Positions 56,451 through 63,989 of a DNA stretch of 64,000 nt are shown piece after piece (the first letter of the stretch is position 1; each line of letters opens with the position of its first letter). The notes under the pieces are model-generated. The model saw nothing but the letters and a program-made list of their open reading frames with translations. It ran no database searches and had not been told where the DNA came from. Source of the stretch: Geomonas propionica (GTDB lineage: Bacteria; Desulfobacterota; Desulfuromonadia; Geobacterales; Geobacteraceae). The translations under genes were made by a program, and so were the position numbers. The stretch spans positions 186,001 to 250,000 of the forward strand of contig NZ_JAEMHK010000001.1 in NCBI RefSeq assembly GCF_016458235.1, read 5' to 3'.

Positions 56451-56873
56451 TCATAACCTCTCGCTGTAGACCAGCAGACCGGTCGGCACCATCCGGACCG
56501 AGTATTTCCGGTCCAGATCGACGATGAACCAGACTCTCCCGGACTGCTGCACGTTGAGTCTCGCGGCGGGCGATAGCGGAGAGCCGTTGGCGTCGAACTG
56601 CTGCCGCACCGCCTGCGGGATCTCCCCCCGGTCCAGTTCCCCGGCATGCTCCAGCGGCAGCGAGAAAACGTACATGTCGTTGGTTGGAAGGGTCATGCAC
56701 ACGTTGTTGTAGGCTCTGAAGTTCTCCATCTGTTGCGACGTGATGCAACTGGCGACGATCTGGTCCGGCGACCAGCATTGCGCGCGCCGGGTCGCCGAAT
56801 CTTCATCACCCTCCGAGACCAGCCTCAAGGGCCTGTTGACGCCGTTGTCCCCGCCAATCTTTTCCTCGGCCAT
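56451..56873 (-). CDS. Putative radical SAM substrate protein A
   Basis: A 140-residue protein of no family I recognise. It is paralogous to the next gene upstream: both have RL(V/I)SEG near residue 20, a C-x9-C-x-T-x2-Q motif (here C33 and C43, ending CITSQQ), a later Cys before LP (VCMTLP), then a conserved C-terminal domain (LPLEHAGELDR, SPLSPAA, YSVRM, LLVYSE). No signal peptide or transmembrane helix is seen. Position directly before a SPASM enzyme suggests that the variable Cys region is the modified core. The ATG has GGAGAG upstream. Confidence 0.7.
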   Translation of the reverse strand: MAEEKIGGDNGVNRPLRLVSEGDEDSATRRAQCWSPDQIVASCITSQQMENFRAYNNVCMTLPTNDMYVFSLPLEHAGELDRGEIPQAVRQQFDANGSPLSPAARLNVQQSGRVWFIVDLDRKYSVRMVPTGLLVYSERL

Positions 56874-56899
56874 CGCTCTCTCCTCTCATTGGATAACAT

Positions 56900-56928
56900 C
56901 CGGAGCGGATCTGCTGATCCGCTGCCGG
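56900..56928 (-). promoter_or_regulatory. Intra-operon hairpin between the two substrate-like genes
   Basis: CCGG-AGCGGATC-TGCT-GATCCGCT-G-CCGG forms a 12-bp stem with one bulge in the 82-bp gap between genes B and A. It has no U-run, so it more likely affects RNA processing or the relative yield of the two proteins than terminates transcription. Confidence 0.6.
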
Positions 56929-56955
56929 TAATCAGGCGACTCTTTGAGCACTGGA

Positions 56956-57384
56956 TCAGCGCGGCTCGGGGTAGACCGCGAGGCGCGCGCCAGCCAATCT
57001 GACCGAGTAGGAGCAGGTTGCTTCGACCACCTGCCACAGCTTGCCGCGGTCCCGGACCGAAACCGTGGCAGCCGGACTCAAAGGAAGATTCAACAGCTGT
57101 AGCCGTTGTCGCAGCAAGGGGGGAAGTACTTCGCGGTCCAACTCCTCAGCATGTTCGTGGGGGAGGGTGCAGACGGCGCTCTCCGGCAGCACCGGACCGG
57201 CTCCGACCGTTGCCGGGTACACCGTGTGCTGCGTCTCGGTGGTGCAGTTCTGAGTCGCCTGGATGGAGTCGATGCAGACGAGTTCGGGGCTCCGTGGGTG
57301 CGAGCTTCCCCCTTCGGAGATGAGCCTGATATGCGAGGTGCTGACGGTTTCGTGGTGGTGCAGGTCGTGGAAAGGGTCCCTCAT
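56956..57384 (-). CDS. Putative radical SAM substrate protein B
   Basis: A 142-residue paralogue of the protein at 56451. Shared elements are RLISEG, C37-x9-C47 with CTTETQ, VCTLPHEHAEELDR, LPLSPAA, YSVRL and LAVYPE. The middle 45 residues differ strongly, and a fourth Cys (C124) is unique. The N-terminus is His-rich (HDLHHHE), a possible metal site. The ATG has GGAGGAG upstream, the best ribosome site of the operon. It is the first gene after the promoter at 57521-57548. Confidence 0.7.
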   Translation of the reverse strand: MRDPFHDLHHHETVSTSHIRLISEGGSSHPRSPELVCIDSIQATQNCTTETQHTVYPATVGAGPVLPESAVCTLPHEHAEELDREVLPPLLRQRLQLLNLPLSPAATVSVRDRGKLWQVVEATCSYSVRLAGARLAVYPEPR

Positions 57385-57520
57385 GAGTGAATCTCCTCCG
57401 CCTCAACCTTTAATGTGCGAGCTTGGTAGCTTGTCCCGCGCTGCGATCCTCAACGAGAGCCATGTCTGTCCAGGGAGTTGGCGGCCGCAGTTGCATAAGC
57501 GCCGAGGCGAGAGCGATTTC

Positions 57521-57548
57521 ATTATCCCGAGAAATTAGAGAATGTCAA
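57521..57548 (-). promoter_or_regulatory. Sigma-70-type promoter of the radical SAM cluster
   Basis: On the - strand, a perfect TTGACA (57548-57543), a 16-bp spacer and GATAAT (57526-57521). This predicts a 5' leader of about 130 bases before gene B. Its strength suggests constitutive expression. Confidence 0.65.
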
Positions 57549-57653
57549 TGTTGTGGGGCGGGTTCTAATTGATTTCGTCAGGGGGGGGGAAGCCTGAAAT
57601 GAAAGCGGCGGAGGCCGAGGCCCCCGCCGAAAGTGCTGATCGGGCGGAGAGGG

Positions 57654-57938
57654 CTACTTCTTATGGCACTCGTTGCACTTGGTGGGTCCTTTGCCCTTGT
57701 CGGCGTGGCACCCTTTGCAGGTGCTGTGCGCCCAATCCTTGCCCAGTGCCGCGATCTTGCCGCCCTTGTCGGTTTCGTGGCAGTTGGTGCACTTCATCTC
57801 CGGCATGTCCTTGTGTTGCTTGTGTGGGAAGGTCACGTTGCCGTTCTTCGCGGGGAGCACCACCACGGTCTCGTCTGCGGCGTAAGCAAACCCGGCACAG
57901 AACACGGACAGGACGGCAGCTGCAATGGCTCTTCTCAT
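57654..57938 (-). CDS. Triheme c7-type periplasmic cytochrome, PpcA family (second copy)
   Basis: A 94-residue precursor. A signal peptide ends near AYAADE, and three CxxCH sites follow (CTNCH, CKGCH, CNECH). It shares the mature-start LPAKNGN(V/I)TF and the GKDWAH segment with the protein at 52649, so the two are close paralogues. The - strand stop is followed by a GGCGGGGGCC/GGCCTCCGCC stem at about 57607-57632 that may terminate transcription before the radical SAM operon. Confidence 0.94.
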   Translation of the reverse strand: MRRAIAAAVLSVFCAGFAYAADETVVVLPAKNGNVTFPHKQHKDMPEMKCTNCHETDKGGKIAALGKDWAHSTCKGCHADKGKGPTKCNECHKK

Positions 57939-58083
57939 GTTTTTGTCTCCTTTGGGCTGTAATTAGAGAATACGCAAAAGAGCATACCCGCTCGGCCAGG
58001 TATTGCAACGCCTGGGGGATTCTTAACTTGACAAAAGAGGAGTTGTCATTAGAAAGTGGCGGAGAATCAAGGGGCTGTGGCGC

Positions 58084-60495
58084 ATGAAACAAGCAAAAGA
58101 CATCATCAGCATCCCGGTGGGGTACTTCGCCCTCCCCGTGCCGCGCGTCGGGAGCATCGAGCCCCGTTCCGGCTACGACCGCTCCGCGAGCGACGGGCAG
58201 GAGATCCATCAGCGGGTGCAAAAGAGGAGGTCCCAGGACGACCCGACCTACCAGGCCGAGGTGCCGGTCGGGCGGCTGTTCGAGCGCGGCGGCTTCCGTT
58301 TCCAGGTCAACGGGCGCATGGACGGCGTGTTGGGCCGCGACGTCCCCTGCATCGAGGAAATCAAGAGCTGCTTCAACCTCTGGGACCTGAAGCGGCGCCT
58401 GACCGGCGGTCCGCTCCAGGAACCTTACTGCCTGCAGCTGCTCAGCTACGGTTATTTTCACTGGCTGGAGCACGGCGTGGTGCCGCGGCTCACCTTCCAC
58501 CTGGTCTCGTCGCGCAACGGCCAGTCTGCGGACCTGGAGATCCGCCTAGACCTTGAGGAGTACCAACTGTGGCTGGATGCCCGCCTGGACGAACTGGTGC
58601 GGGAGGCGGAGCTGGCCGCCAAAAGGGCCCGGCGCAGGCGCAAGGTGGCGGCAGCCTTCCCGTTTCCCTTTCCCAAACCGCGTCCCGGACAGGTGGAACT
58701 GATCCAGGAGGTCGAGTTGGGGATGGCGCTGGGACGGCGCATGCTGATCCAGGCGCCCACCGGCTTGGGGAAAACGGTGGGTGTGCTGCACCCCGTGCTT
58801 AAGGAGGCGCTCGGGAGGGGGCAGGCGGTCTGCTATGTGACGCCGAAGAACAGCCAGCACGAGGTCGCGGAGGACGCGGTGCACAGGTTCCGTGAGGCGG
58901 GCGCCAAGCTGCGCTCCTTGACCATCACAGCTAAGAGCAAGATCTGCTTCATGGAAGAGCCCATCTGCACCCCGGAGTACTGCGAGTACGCCCGCGACTA
59001 TTACGCCAAGGTGGCGCGCCATGGCCTGGTGGAACTGCTGGAAAAGAAACGGAGCCTGAAAAGCCGCACGTTCCGGCAGTTTGGCGAGGAGCACCAGGTC
59101 TGCCCCTTCGAGCTGCAGATCGATTGCGCCAAGCTGGCCGACGTGGTGATCTGCGACTACAACTACGTTTTCGCGCCGCGCTCCGCACTGGGGCGTGCCG
59201 TAGGCCTCCCGGTGGACCAGGTGGGGAAGCCGAACCTGGTCATCGACGAAGCGCATAACCTCCCTTCCCGGGCCATGGACTACTACTCGCCGAGGCTCTC
59301 CAGCTCGGTGCTGGAGGGGATGCGGGAGGATCTGGCTGGGGTGCCGATGTCGTTTCGGCGCGAGGCCGCCGATCTGCTGGATCAGTGCGTGGCGGCTGTG
59401 CTCTCTTGTCGCAGGGGGGAGGGTGGCAAGGCGGCCCGGATCGAGCCGCCGCTGGCCCCGTTCCTGGACCTGGACGGCAGGCTACGCACCCTCTTGTCGC
59501 GCTACCTGGAAGCGGACCTGGAGATCAGGCAGGAGGACCCGGTGCTGCGCCTCTGCTACTACTGGTCGGAATTTACCGAGACGCTGGAGTTCGCAGTGCG
59601 CTCGGAGCGCCGGGAGTTCTTCACCTCGTACCAACCCCACGGCGGGGGGGGGAGCGTCAAGGTGACCTGCTGCGACGCCTCGGAGCTGATCCGGGAGCGC
59701 TACGCCGAGTATCAGCAGGTGGTGGCCTTTTCGGCGACGCTGAAGCCGATGGAGTACTATGCCAAGCTCTCCGGTCTCGACCCGGAGCAGGTGCGCTGGT
59801 CGGAGTTCCAAAGTCCCTTTCCGCCGGAGCGGCGCAAGCTTTTGATCATACCCCAGGTCTCCACCCGCTACTCGCAGCGAGAGCGCAACTACGCCCGCAT
59901 CGCCGACGCCCTGGCGCGCATCGTCGCGCTTAGGCGCGGCAACTACCTCGCCTTTTTCCCCAGTTTCACCTTCCTGGAGCGGGTGGCGGAGCTGTTTCGG
60001 GTGCCGGAGGGCTTCGAGGTGCTCCGGCAGGAGCGCAGCATGAAGGGGGCGAAGACCGCCGAGTTCCTGGAACAACTCCGGTCGGGGGAGGCGCCCACGG
60101 TAGTCCTCGCGGTGCAGGGAGGTTCGTTCTCGGAAGGGGTGGACTACGCGGGGGACATGGTGATCGGCGCCTTCGTGGTCGGGCCGCCGCTCCCCAACTA
60201 CGACCTGGAGCGCGAGGAGATGCGGGCCTATTACCAGCGGCACTACGGCAAGGGATTCGAGTACGCCTACACCATCCCCGCCATGTCCAAGGCGATCCAG
60301 TCGGCGGGAAGGGTGATCCGCTCCGAGACCGACCGCGGCGTGATCGTGCTCATGGACGACCGTTTCCTGGAGGAGGGGTACAGCAGCGCCATGCCGGCGG
60401 ACTGGTTCGAGGCGCGTGCGGATGAACTGGTTTCGGCGGCCATCTTGAAGGACATCGGTGATTTCTGGGACCAGCCGCAGGACCTGGAACAATAA
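58084..60495 (+). CDS. RecB/Cas4-like nuclease fused to an XPD/DinG-type Fe-S helicase
   Basis: An 803-residue protein. Residues 1 to about 190 show the RecB-family nuclease pattern: His in GQEIHQR, Asp in NGRMDG, E-x-K in EEIKS and Q-x3-Y in QLLSYGY. Then comes a superfamily 2 helicase with Walker A QAPTGLGKT, Fe-S cysteines (KICF, PICTPEYC, QVCPF), DEAH-type VIDEAHNLPSR and motif VI QSAGRVIRSETDRG. It is predicted to unwind DNA 5' to 3' and cut it, in repair or replication-fork processing. The ATG at 58084 is the first plausible start. Confidence 0.85.
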   Translation: MKQAKDIISIPVGYFALPVPRVGSIEPRSGYDRSASDGQEIHQRVQKRRSQDDPTYQAEVPVGRLFERGGFRFQVNGRMDGVLGRDVPCIEEIKSCFNLWDLKRRLTGGPLQEPYCLQLLSYGYFHWLEHGVVPRLTFHLVSSRNGQSADLEIRLDLEEYQLWLDARLDELVREAELAAKRARRRRKVAAAFPFPFPKPRPGQVELIQEVELGMALGRRMLIQAPTGLGKTVGVLHPVLKEALGRGQAVCYVTPKNSQHEVAEDAVHRFREAGAKLRSLTITAKSKICFMEEPICTPEYCEYARDYYAKVARHGLVELLEKKRSLKSRTFRQFGEEHQVCPFELQIDCAKLADVVICDYNYVFAPRSALGRAVGLPVDQVGKPNLVIDEAHNLPSRAMDYYSPRLSSSVLEGMREDLAGVPMSFRREAADLLDQCVAAVLSCRRGEGGKAARIEPPLAPFLDLDGRLRTLLSRYLEADLEIRQEDPVLRLCYYWSEFTETLEFAVRSERREFFTSYQPHGGGGSVKVTCCDASELIRERYAEYQQVVAFSATLKPMEYYAKLSGLDPEQVRWSEFQSPFPPERRKLLIIPQVSTRYSQRERNYARIADALARIVALRRGNYLAFFPSFTFLERVAELFRVPEGFEVLRQERSMKGAKTAEFLEQLRSGEAPTVVLAVQGGSFSEGVDYAGDMVIGAFVVGPPLPNYDLEREEMRAYYQRHYGKGFEYAYTIPAMSKAIQSAGRVIRSETDRGVIVLMDDRFLEEGYSSAMPADWFEARADELVSAAILKDIGDFWDQPQDLEQ

Positions 60496-60534
60496 AAAAA
60501 GCCGCCTATTCGCTGAAAGAGGCGGCTTTTTCCG
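60494..60534. terminator. Bidirectional terminator between helicase and rhodanese genes
   Basis: AAAAAAGCCGCCT...AGGCGGCTTTTT is a nine-base stem with A's and T's on either side, so it can stop transcription from both converging genes. Confidence 0.9.
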
Positions 60535-60553
60535 TTCACGCCGGGCGCTCGGG

Positions 60554-60994
60554 CTATTTCCCCTGCGCCACCAGGGTCGGGTAGGGCCACCCCTGCATGC
60601 CGTCCTCGAGGATGTGCATGCGGGCTTCCGCGATCCCCTTTCCCTTCAGGTAGTCGTAGGTGTTCTTGGCACCGCCGCCGCCGCGCGGGCAGATGATGAC
60701 GATCTCCTCGCGGGAAGCGGTCAGCTGGGGCAGCACCCGGTCCAGCTTCTGCTTGTCCTCGGCCGATTTGACCGGGAAGGCGTTGGTCTGGACGGCACCC
60801 TTGAAGTGGTGCTGCTGGAACTCGGCCGGGACCTGGATGTCCACGATCTGCATCTTCTTCCCGGTCTCCAGCCACTTCTTGAAGTCGCTGGGGGCCACGT
60901 ACTGGTAGTTGCCGCCAAAGAGGGGGCCTGCGAAAGCTGCCGTCGCGGTAAGGAACACCGCCACAGCCAGGGTAAGGGCCATAATTCTTCTCAT
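60554..60994 (-). CDS. Periplasmic rhodanese-like protein
   Basis: A 146-residue precursor with a signal peptide (LAVAVFLTATAAFAGP) and a single rhodanese domain. The active-site loop reads CPRGGGGAKN, with the catalytic Cys present. It would handle sulfane sulfur or act as a redox/stress protein in the periplasm. The start is an ATG with a GGAGAG-type site upstream. Confidence 0.85.
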   Translation of the reverse strand: MRRIMALTLAVAVFLTATAAFAGPLFGGNYQYVAPSDFKKWLETGKKMQIVDIQVPAEFQQHHFKGAVQTNAFPVKSAEDKQKLDRVLPQLTASREEIVIICPRGGGGAKNTYDYLKGKGIAEARMHILEDGMQGWPYPTLVAQGK

Positions 60995-61064
60995 CGTTAT
61001 CTCTCCTGTTTCTTGTCTGTCGGGCCATGCTGCCCGAGTTGCACATCAAACCTTTCCTGCCGCC

Positions 61065-61808
61065 TCAGGAGCTGCCCGCGTGCAAGGCCGCACCCAGCGC
61101 GCCCGTGACGGAGGGATCCTCCGGGACCAGTATCGGCACTCCCAGCGCCTTTTCCAGCATCGCCACCAGGGTCTTGTTGTTGGCGACGCCGCCGGTGAAC
61201 ACCAGGTGCTGGCACTCGCACGTTTTTTGAACCATGGCGGCGAGCCTCGACGCGACGGCCAAGTGCACCGAGCGCGCGATGTCACCTGGGGGAACACCGC
61301 GGTTTTTCAGGGAGACGACCTCGGATTCCGCAAAGACCGCGCACATGCTGTTGATGGCGGTACAGCCTTGGGCCTCGGCCGCAGCCAGACCGAACTGTTT
61401 CATGTCGTAACCCAGGGAGACCGCCATCATCTCCAGAAAGCGCCCGGTCCCCGCGGCGCACTTGTCGTTCATCTGGAAGTTGACGATACGCCCGCTTTCG
61501 CTCAATTGGATCACCTTGCTGTCCTGACCGCCTACGTCGAGGATGGCTCGGCAGGTGGGGAACAGGTGCCTCGCGCCCAGGGCGTGGGCCTTGATCTCGG
61601 TGATGATGTCGAGTTTGGCGTGCTGCTGCATCAAGTGACGGCCATAGCCGGTCGCCACCACCCGCGCCCGCGGATGCTCGCCCAGCATCTGCAGCGCCTG
61701 GCGGTGCGGTTCAAAGCCGCTCTCAACGACGCGCCGCTGCAGCAGCGCGCCTCCTTGGAGGGCGACGGTCTTGATGGTGCGCGAACCGAGATCGATACCA
61801 ACTTGCAT
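61065..61808 (-). CDS. 2-hydroxyacyl-CoA dehydratase activator-type ATPase (HgdC/YjiL)
   Basis: A 247-residue ASKHA ATPase. GIDLGSRTIKTVAL and VGGQDSKVIQL form the nucleotide site, and the [4Fe-4S] cysteines lie in DKCAAGTGRF and a central Cys (TCRAILDVGGQD). It injects low-potential electrons into a partner iron-sulfur protein by ATP hydrolysis. It starts three bases after the partner gene at 61812, so the two form an operon. Confidence 0.9.
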   Translation of the reverse strand: MQVGIDLGSRTIKTVALQGGALLQRRVVESGFEPHRQALQMLGEHPRARVVATGYGRHLMQQHAKLDIITEIKAHALGARHLFPTCRAILDVGGQDSKVIQLSESGRIVNFQMNDKCAAGTGRFLEMMAVSLGYDMKQFGLAAAEAQGCTAINSMCAVFAESEVVSLKNRGVPPGDIARSVHLAVASRLAAMVQKTCECQHLVFTGGVANNKTLVAMLEKALGVPILVPEDPSVTGALGAALHAGSS

Positions 61809-61811
61809 AAG

Positions 61812-63104
61812 CTACCCCCTGATCTGCTCCAGGAACGCCTCGACACGCGTCTGCAACTGCCCCATGTCGTCAGGAGAGTAGTCGGTTTCGATCGACATGA
61901 AGGGTATGCCGCGGGCCTCGCACATTTCGCGCAGCTTGACTGCCTCGATGTTGTAGGTATGGCAGAACTGCAGGCAATAATCGATGATCCCCTCCGCGCC
62001 GGAGGCCTCGTACTCCTTGAGCACCTGGGCCATGCGGTCGTCGTTGGGGGTGAAGCAGGAGCAATCGATCTTCATGTAGCGCTCGGTGAGCCGTTCCAAC
62101 TGCTGGTCGAGGTCGGTGGAGCCCTCATCGATCAGGTCCTTGTAGTAGCGGGTGCCGATGCAGCTCTCCTCGTTGACCACGATGGCCCCCGCGGACTCGA
62201 TGATGTAGTGCAGTTTCCAGTTCGGTAGCGCCATGGGCGTGCCCGAGACCATGATGCGCGGAGTGGAGGTCGGCGCCACGGCGTCGCCGCTGCTGATGCG
62301 CTGCTCGAGTTCGTCGCAGAGCTCGTGCACCTTCTGCGCGAAGCGGACCGGCTCGTCGTAAAAGGCGATCTGTTCGATGAGCAGCATGTCCCTGCCGCTG
62401 ATGGGCGACGGGTTGTGGTGGCGCAGGGAGTTCAGGCGCTGCAGGGCGAAGCGTTTGGCGTTGATGGTCTTGATCCCGGCTGACACGGCATCGAAATCAG
62501 CAACGGTGTCGGTGATCCTTTCCACCGCGGCCTTGAAATCCTTGACCTCGTCCAGCCAGAGCCGCTTGTCGCGCTCCCGCTTCATCTGCGGGATCTCCAT
62601 GACGTGGGTCGGCACGTAGCGGTCCAAAAGCTCCCAGGTCTTCTTCTTGGCGTCGCAGGTGGTTTCGCCGTAGACCAGGTCGACCACCTGGAAGTAAGGA
62701 CAGATCTTGCCCACCTTGAAACCGAAGGCGGACTTGACCATGGGGCAGATGTTTCGCGGCAGGATCTTCTCGGCGTCGGCGATGGAGCCCTGGGCACCCC
62801 CGCAAAGGCCGATGCAGATGCCGCCGGCGGCGACGACCAGCTCTTCGGGGACATAGACGCAGAAGGTGCCGACGACCGGCTTGCCCCCCTGCTTCGCGTC
62901 GTAGATCTCCCTGATGCGTCCGGTGTGGATGTTGGCGACCATGTCATCGAAGTAGGCCATCTTGCTGGGGCGGTTGTGCTGGGACAGGAAGATGTTCTTA
63001 TAGGCGTTGGTCAGCATGGCGGGCATTCCGGAGAAGCGGGCCACGTCCATGCCGAGTTTTTCCCAGAGCTCCGGGTCCGAATGCACCTGAAAAGCGTCGT
63101 TCAT
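61812..63104 (-). CDS. HgdB-family protein, probable double-cubane-cluster protein (YjiM-like)
   Basis: A 430-residue protein of the 2-hydroxyacyl-CoA dehydratase/benzoyl-CoA reductase BcrB/C-HgdB superfamily. Several conserved cysteines are in ICIGLCGG, RNICPMVKSAFG, KICPYF, ETTCDAKK and further on (EESCIGTRYY). A single gene paired with an activator matches YjiM/YjiL double-cubane cluster proteins rather than two-subunit dehydratases. These do ATP-driven reductions of small molecules; the physiological substrate is unknown. The ATG at 63104 has GGAGGG upstream. Confidence 0.78.
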   Translation of the reverse strand: MNDAFQVHSDPELWEKLGMDVARFSGMPAMLTNAYKNIFLSQHNRPSKMAYFDDMVANIHTGRIREIYDAKQGGKPVVGTFCVYVPEELVVAAGGICIGLCGGAQGSIADAEKILPRNICPMVKSAFGFKVGKICPYFQVVDLVYGETTCDAKKKTWELLDRYVPTHVMEIPQMKRERDKRLWLDEVKDFKAAVERITDTVADFDAVSAGIKTINAKRFALQRLNSLRHHNPSPISGRDMLLIEQIAFYDEPVRFAQKVHELCDELEQRISSGDAVAPTSTPRIMVSGTPMALPNWKLHYIIESAGAIVVNEESCIGTRYYKDLIDEGSTDLDQQLERLTERYMKIDCSCFTPNDDRMAQVLKEYEASGAEGIIDYCLQFCHTYNIEAVKLREMCEARGIPFMSIETDYSPDDMGQLQTRVEAFLEQIRG

Positions 63105-63141
63105 AACAGATCCCTCCACCGAAGATAAAAGTATGAAGATT

Positions 63142-63210
63142 TTTATATGTTCAAAGGGGGGAATAAGTCAAACCGATAGTTTCGATAAAAACTCTCCCTC
63201 GTATCGGTTT
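63142..63210 (-). promoter_or_regulatory. Promoter and inverted repeat upstream of the double-cubane operon
   Basis: On the - strand, TTGACT (63171-63166), an 18-bp spacer and TATAAA (63147-63142) form a good sigma-70 promoter. An inverted repeat AAACCGATA-N23-TATCGGTTT (63170-63178 and 63202-63210) touches the -35 element, as expected for a regulator site. Confidence 0.55.
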
Positions 63211-63227
63211 GGACGATACGGTCGGAA

Positions 63228-63261
63228 CAAAAAAGCCCCCCGTGGGGACGGGGGGCTTCAA
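63228..63261 (-). terminator. Rho-independent terminator of the small Cys-rich gene
   Basis: On the - strand, AGCCCCCCGT-CCCC-ACGGGGGGCT runs into TTTTTTG. It lies about 100 bases after the stop at 63359. Confidence 0.9.
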
Positions 63262-63358
63262 GAGAGTAGGGCGGCTTTGTTGTTAACAAGGGGCTGGCGC
63301 GACGGGCGACCTGCTGCACCGCTTGACCACAGCTGCTGGATCTGATGGTACAGACGGA

Positions 63359-63628
63359 CTACTCCTTCTCAGGGGGCTCGCAACCTTCGGGCACGTTGGG
63401 GCAGCGCATTTTCCGGTTCATGCACTGTTTCACCTTCTTGATCGCCTCTTGGTCGTTAGGGAAGAGATCGAAGGGATGGTGTTCACCTGTCTGCTTGTAG
63501 ATCTGGTACCTGTTGCAGCTCTGGTAGTCACCGAAGCAGAGTTTACTTTGAATGTACTGTGCCGCCTTGGGGAGGTCCTTCATGTTGTCTTTGAAGAACT
63601 GGCAGCATTCGACGAGTTCGCACGCCAT
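63359..63628 (-). CDS. Small cysteine-rich protein of unknown function
   Basis: An 89-residue soluble protein with eight cysteines at positions 3, 8, 9, 31, 38, 69, 75 and 82 (CELVECCQFF, LCFGDYQSC, QCMNRKMRC, EGC). The spacing suggests metal or cluster binding or disulfides. The ATG at 63628 has GAGG seven bases upstream and is preferred over a TTG at 63640. I do not recognise a characterised family. Confidence 0.72.
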   Translation of the reverse strand: MACELVECCQFFKDNMKDLPKAAQYIQSKLCFGDYQSCNRYQIYKQTGEHHPFDLFPNDQEAIKKVKQCMNRKMRCPNVPEGCEPPEKE

Positions 63629-63734
63629 GACATACCTCAAATCATTAATTCCAGGGCTGGCCGAACCGGCCTAACCGTGGGTGCCGCCGGAGCTGGGGAA
63701 AAAAGCGGCAAAACTGCTTTGTGGCGGGGCCGCC

Positions 63735-63989
63735 TCAGGCCCCGTCGCGTATCCGGTCCAGCGTCGCGGATATGGTGGCGGCGCTCACGGAATCGCCGAA
63801 ACAGCCCGCTCCGGCGTAACTGTCGAAATCTTCCAACTGCAGCAAGAGAAGCGCGAGCAGGTCGTCCCGCCCATGGGCAGGCGTTGCGGCAGCGCGGAGA
63901 GCGTTGATCTCCTCCAGGATCCAGTCAGGGAGGTCAGCTTCTTCGTGTTGACGCCGCGCAGTTTCAACGAGCTGCTCGAGCAACTCCAT
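63735..63989 (-). CDS. Small acidic helical protein of unknown function
   Basis: An 84-residue, mainly helical, leucine-rich protein (LLALLLLQLEDF). AGGAG lies six bases before the ATG, and the gene is complete at the edge of the window. It shares its strand with the cysteine-rich gene 106 bases downstream. No motif is recognised. Confidence 0.6.
   Translation of the reverse strand: MELLEQLVETARRQHEEADLPDWILEEINALRAAATPAHGRDDLLALLLLQLEDFDSYAGAGCFGDSVSAATISATLDRIRDGA

Noticed and set aside
56426..56647. N-terminal extension of the radical SAM gene to 56647
   Set aside because: The extra 74 residues overlap substrate gene A in another frame and have Ser/Arg-rich shadow composition. The ATG at 56425 starts the recognisable PqqD-like module.
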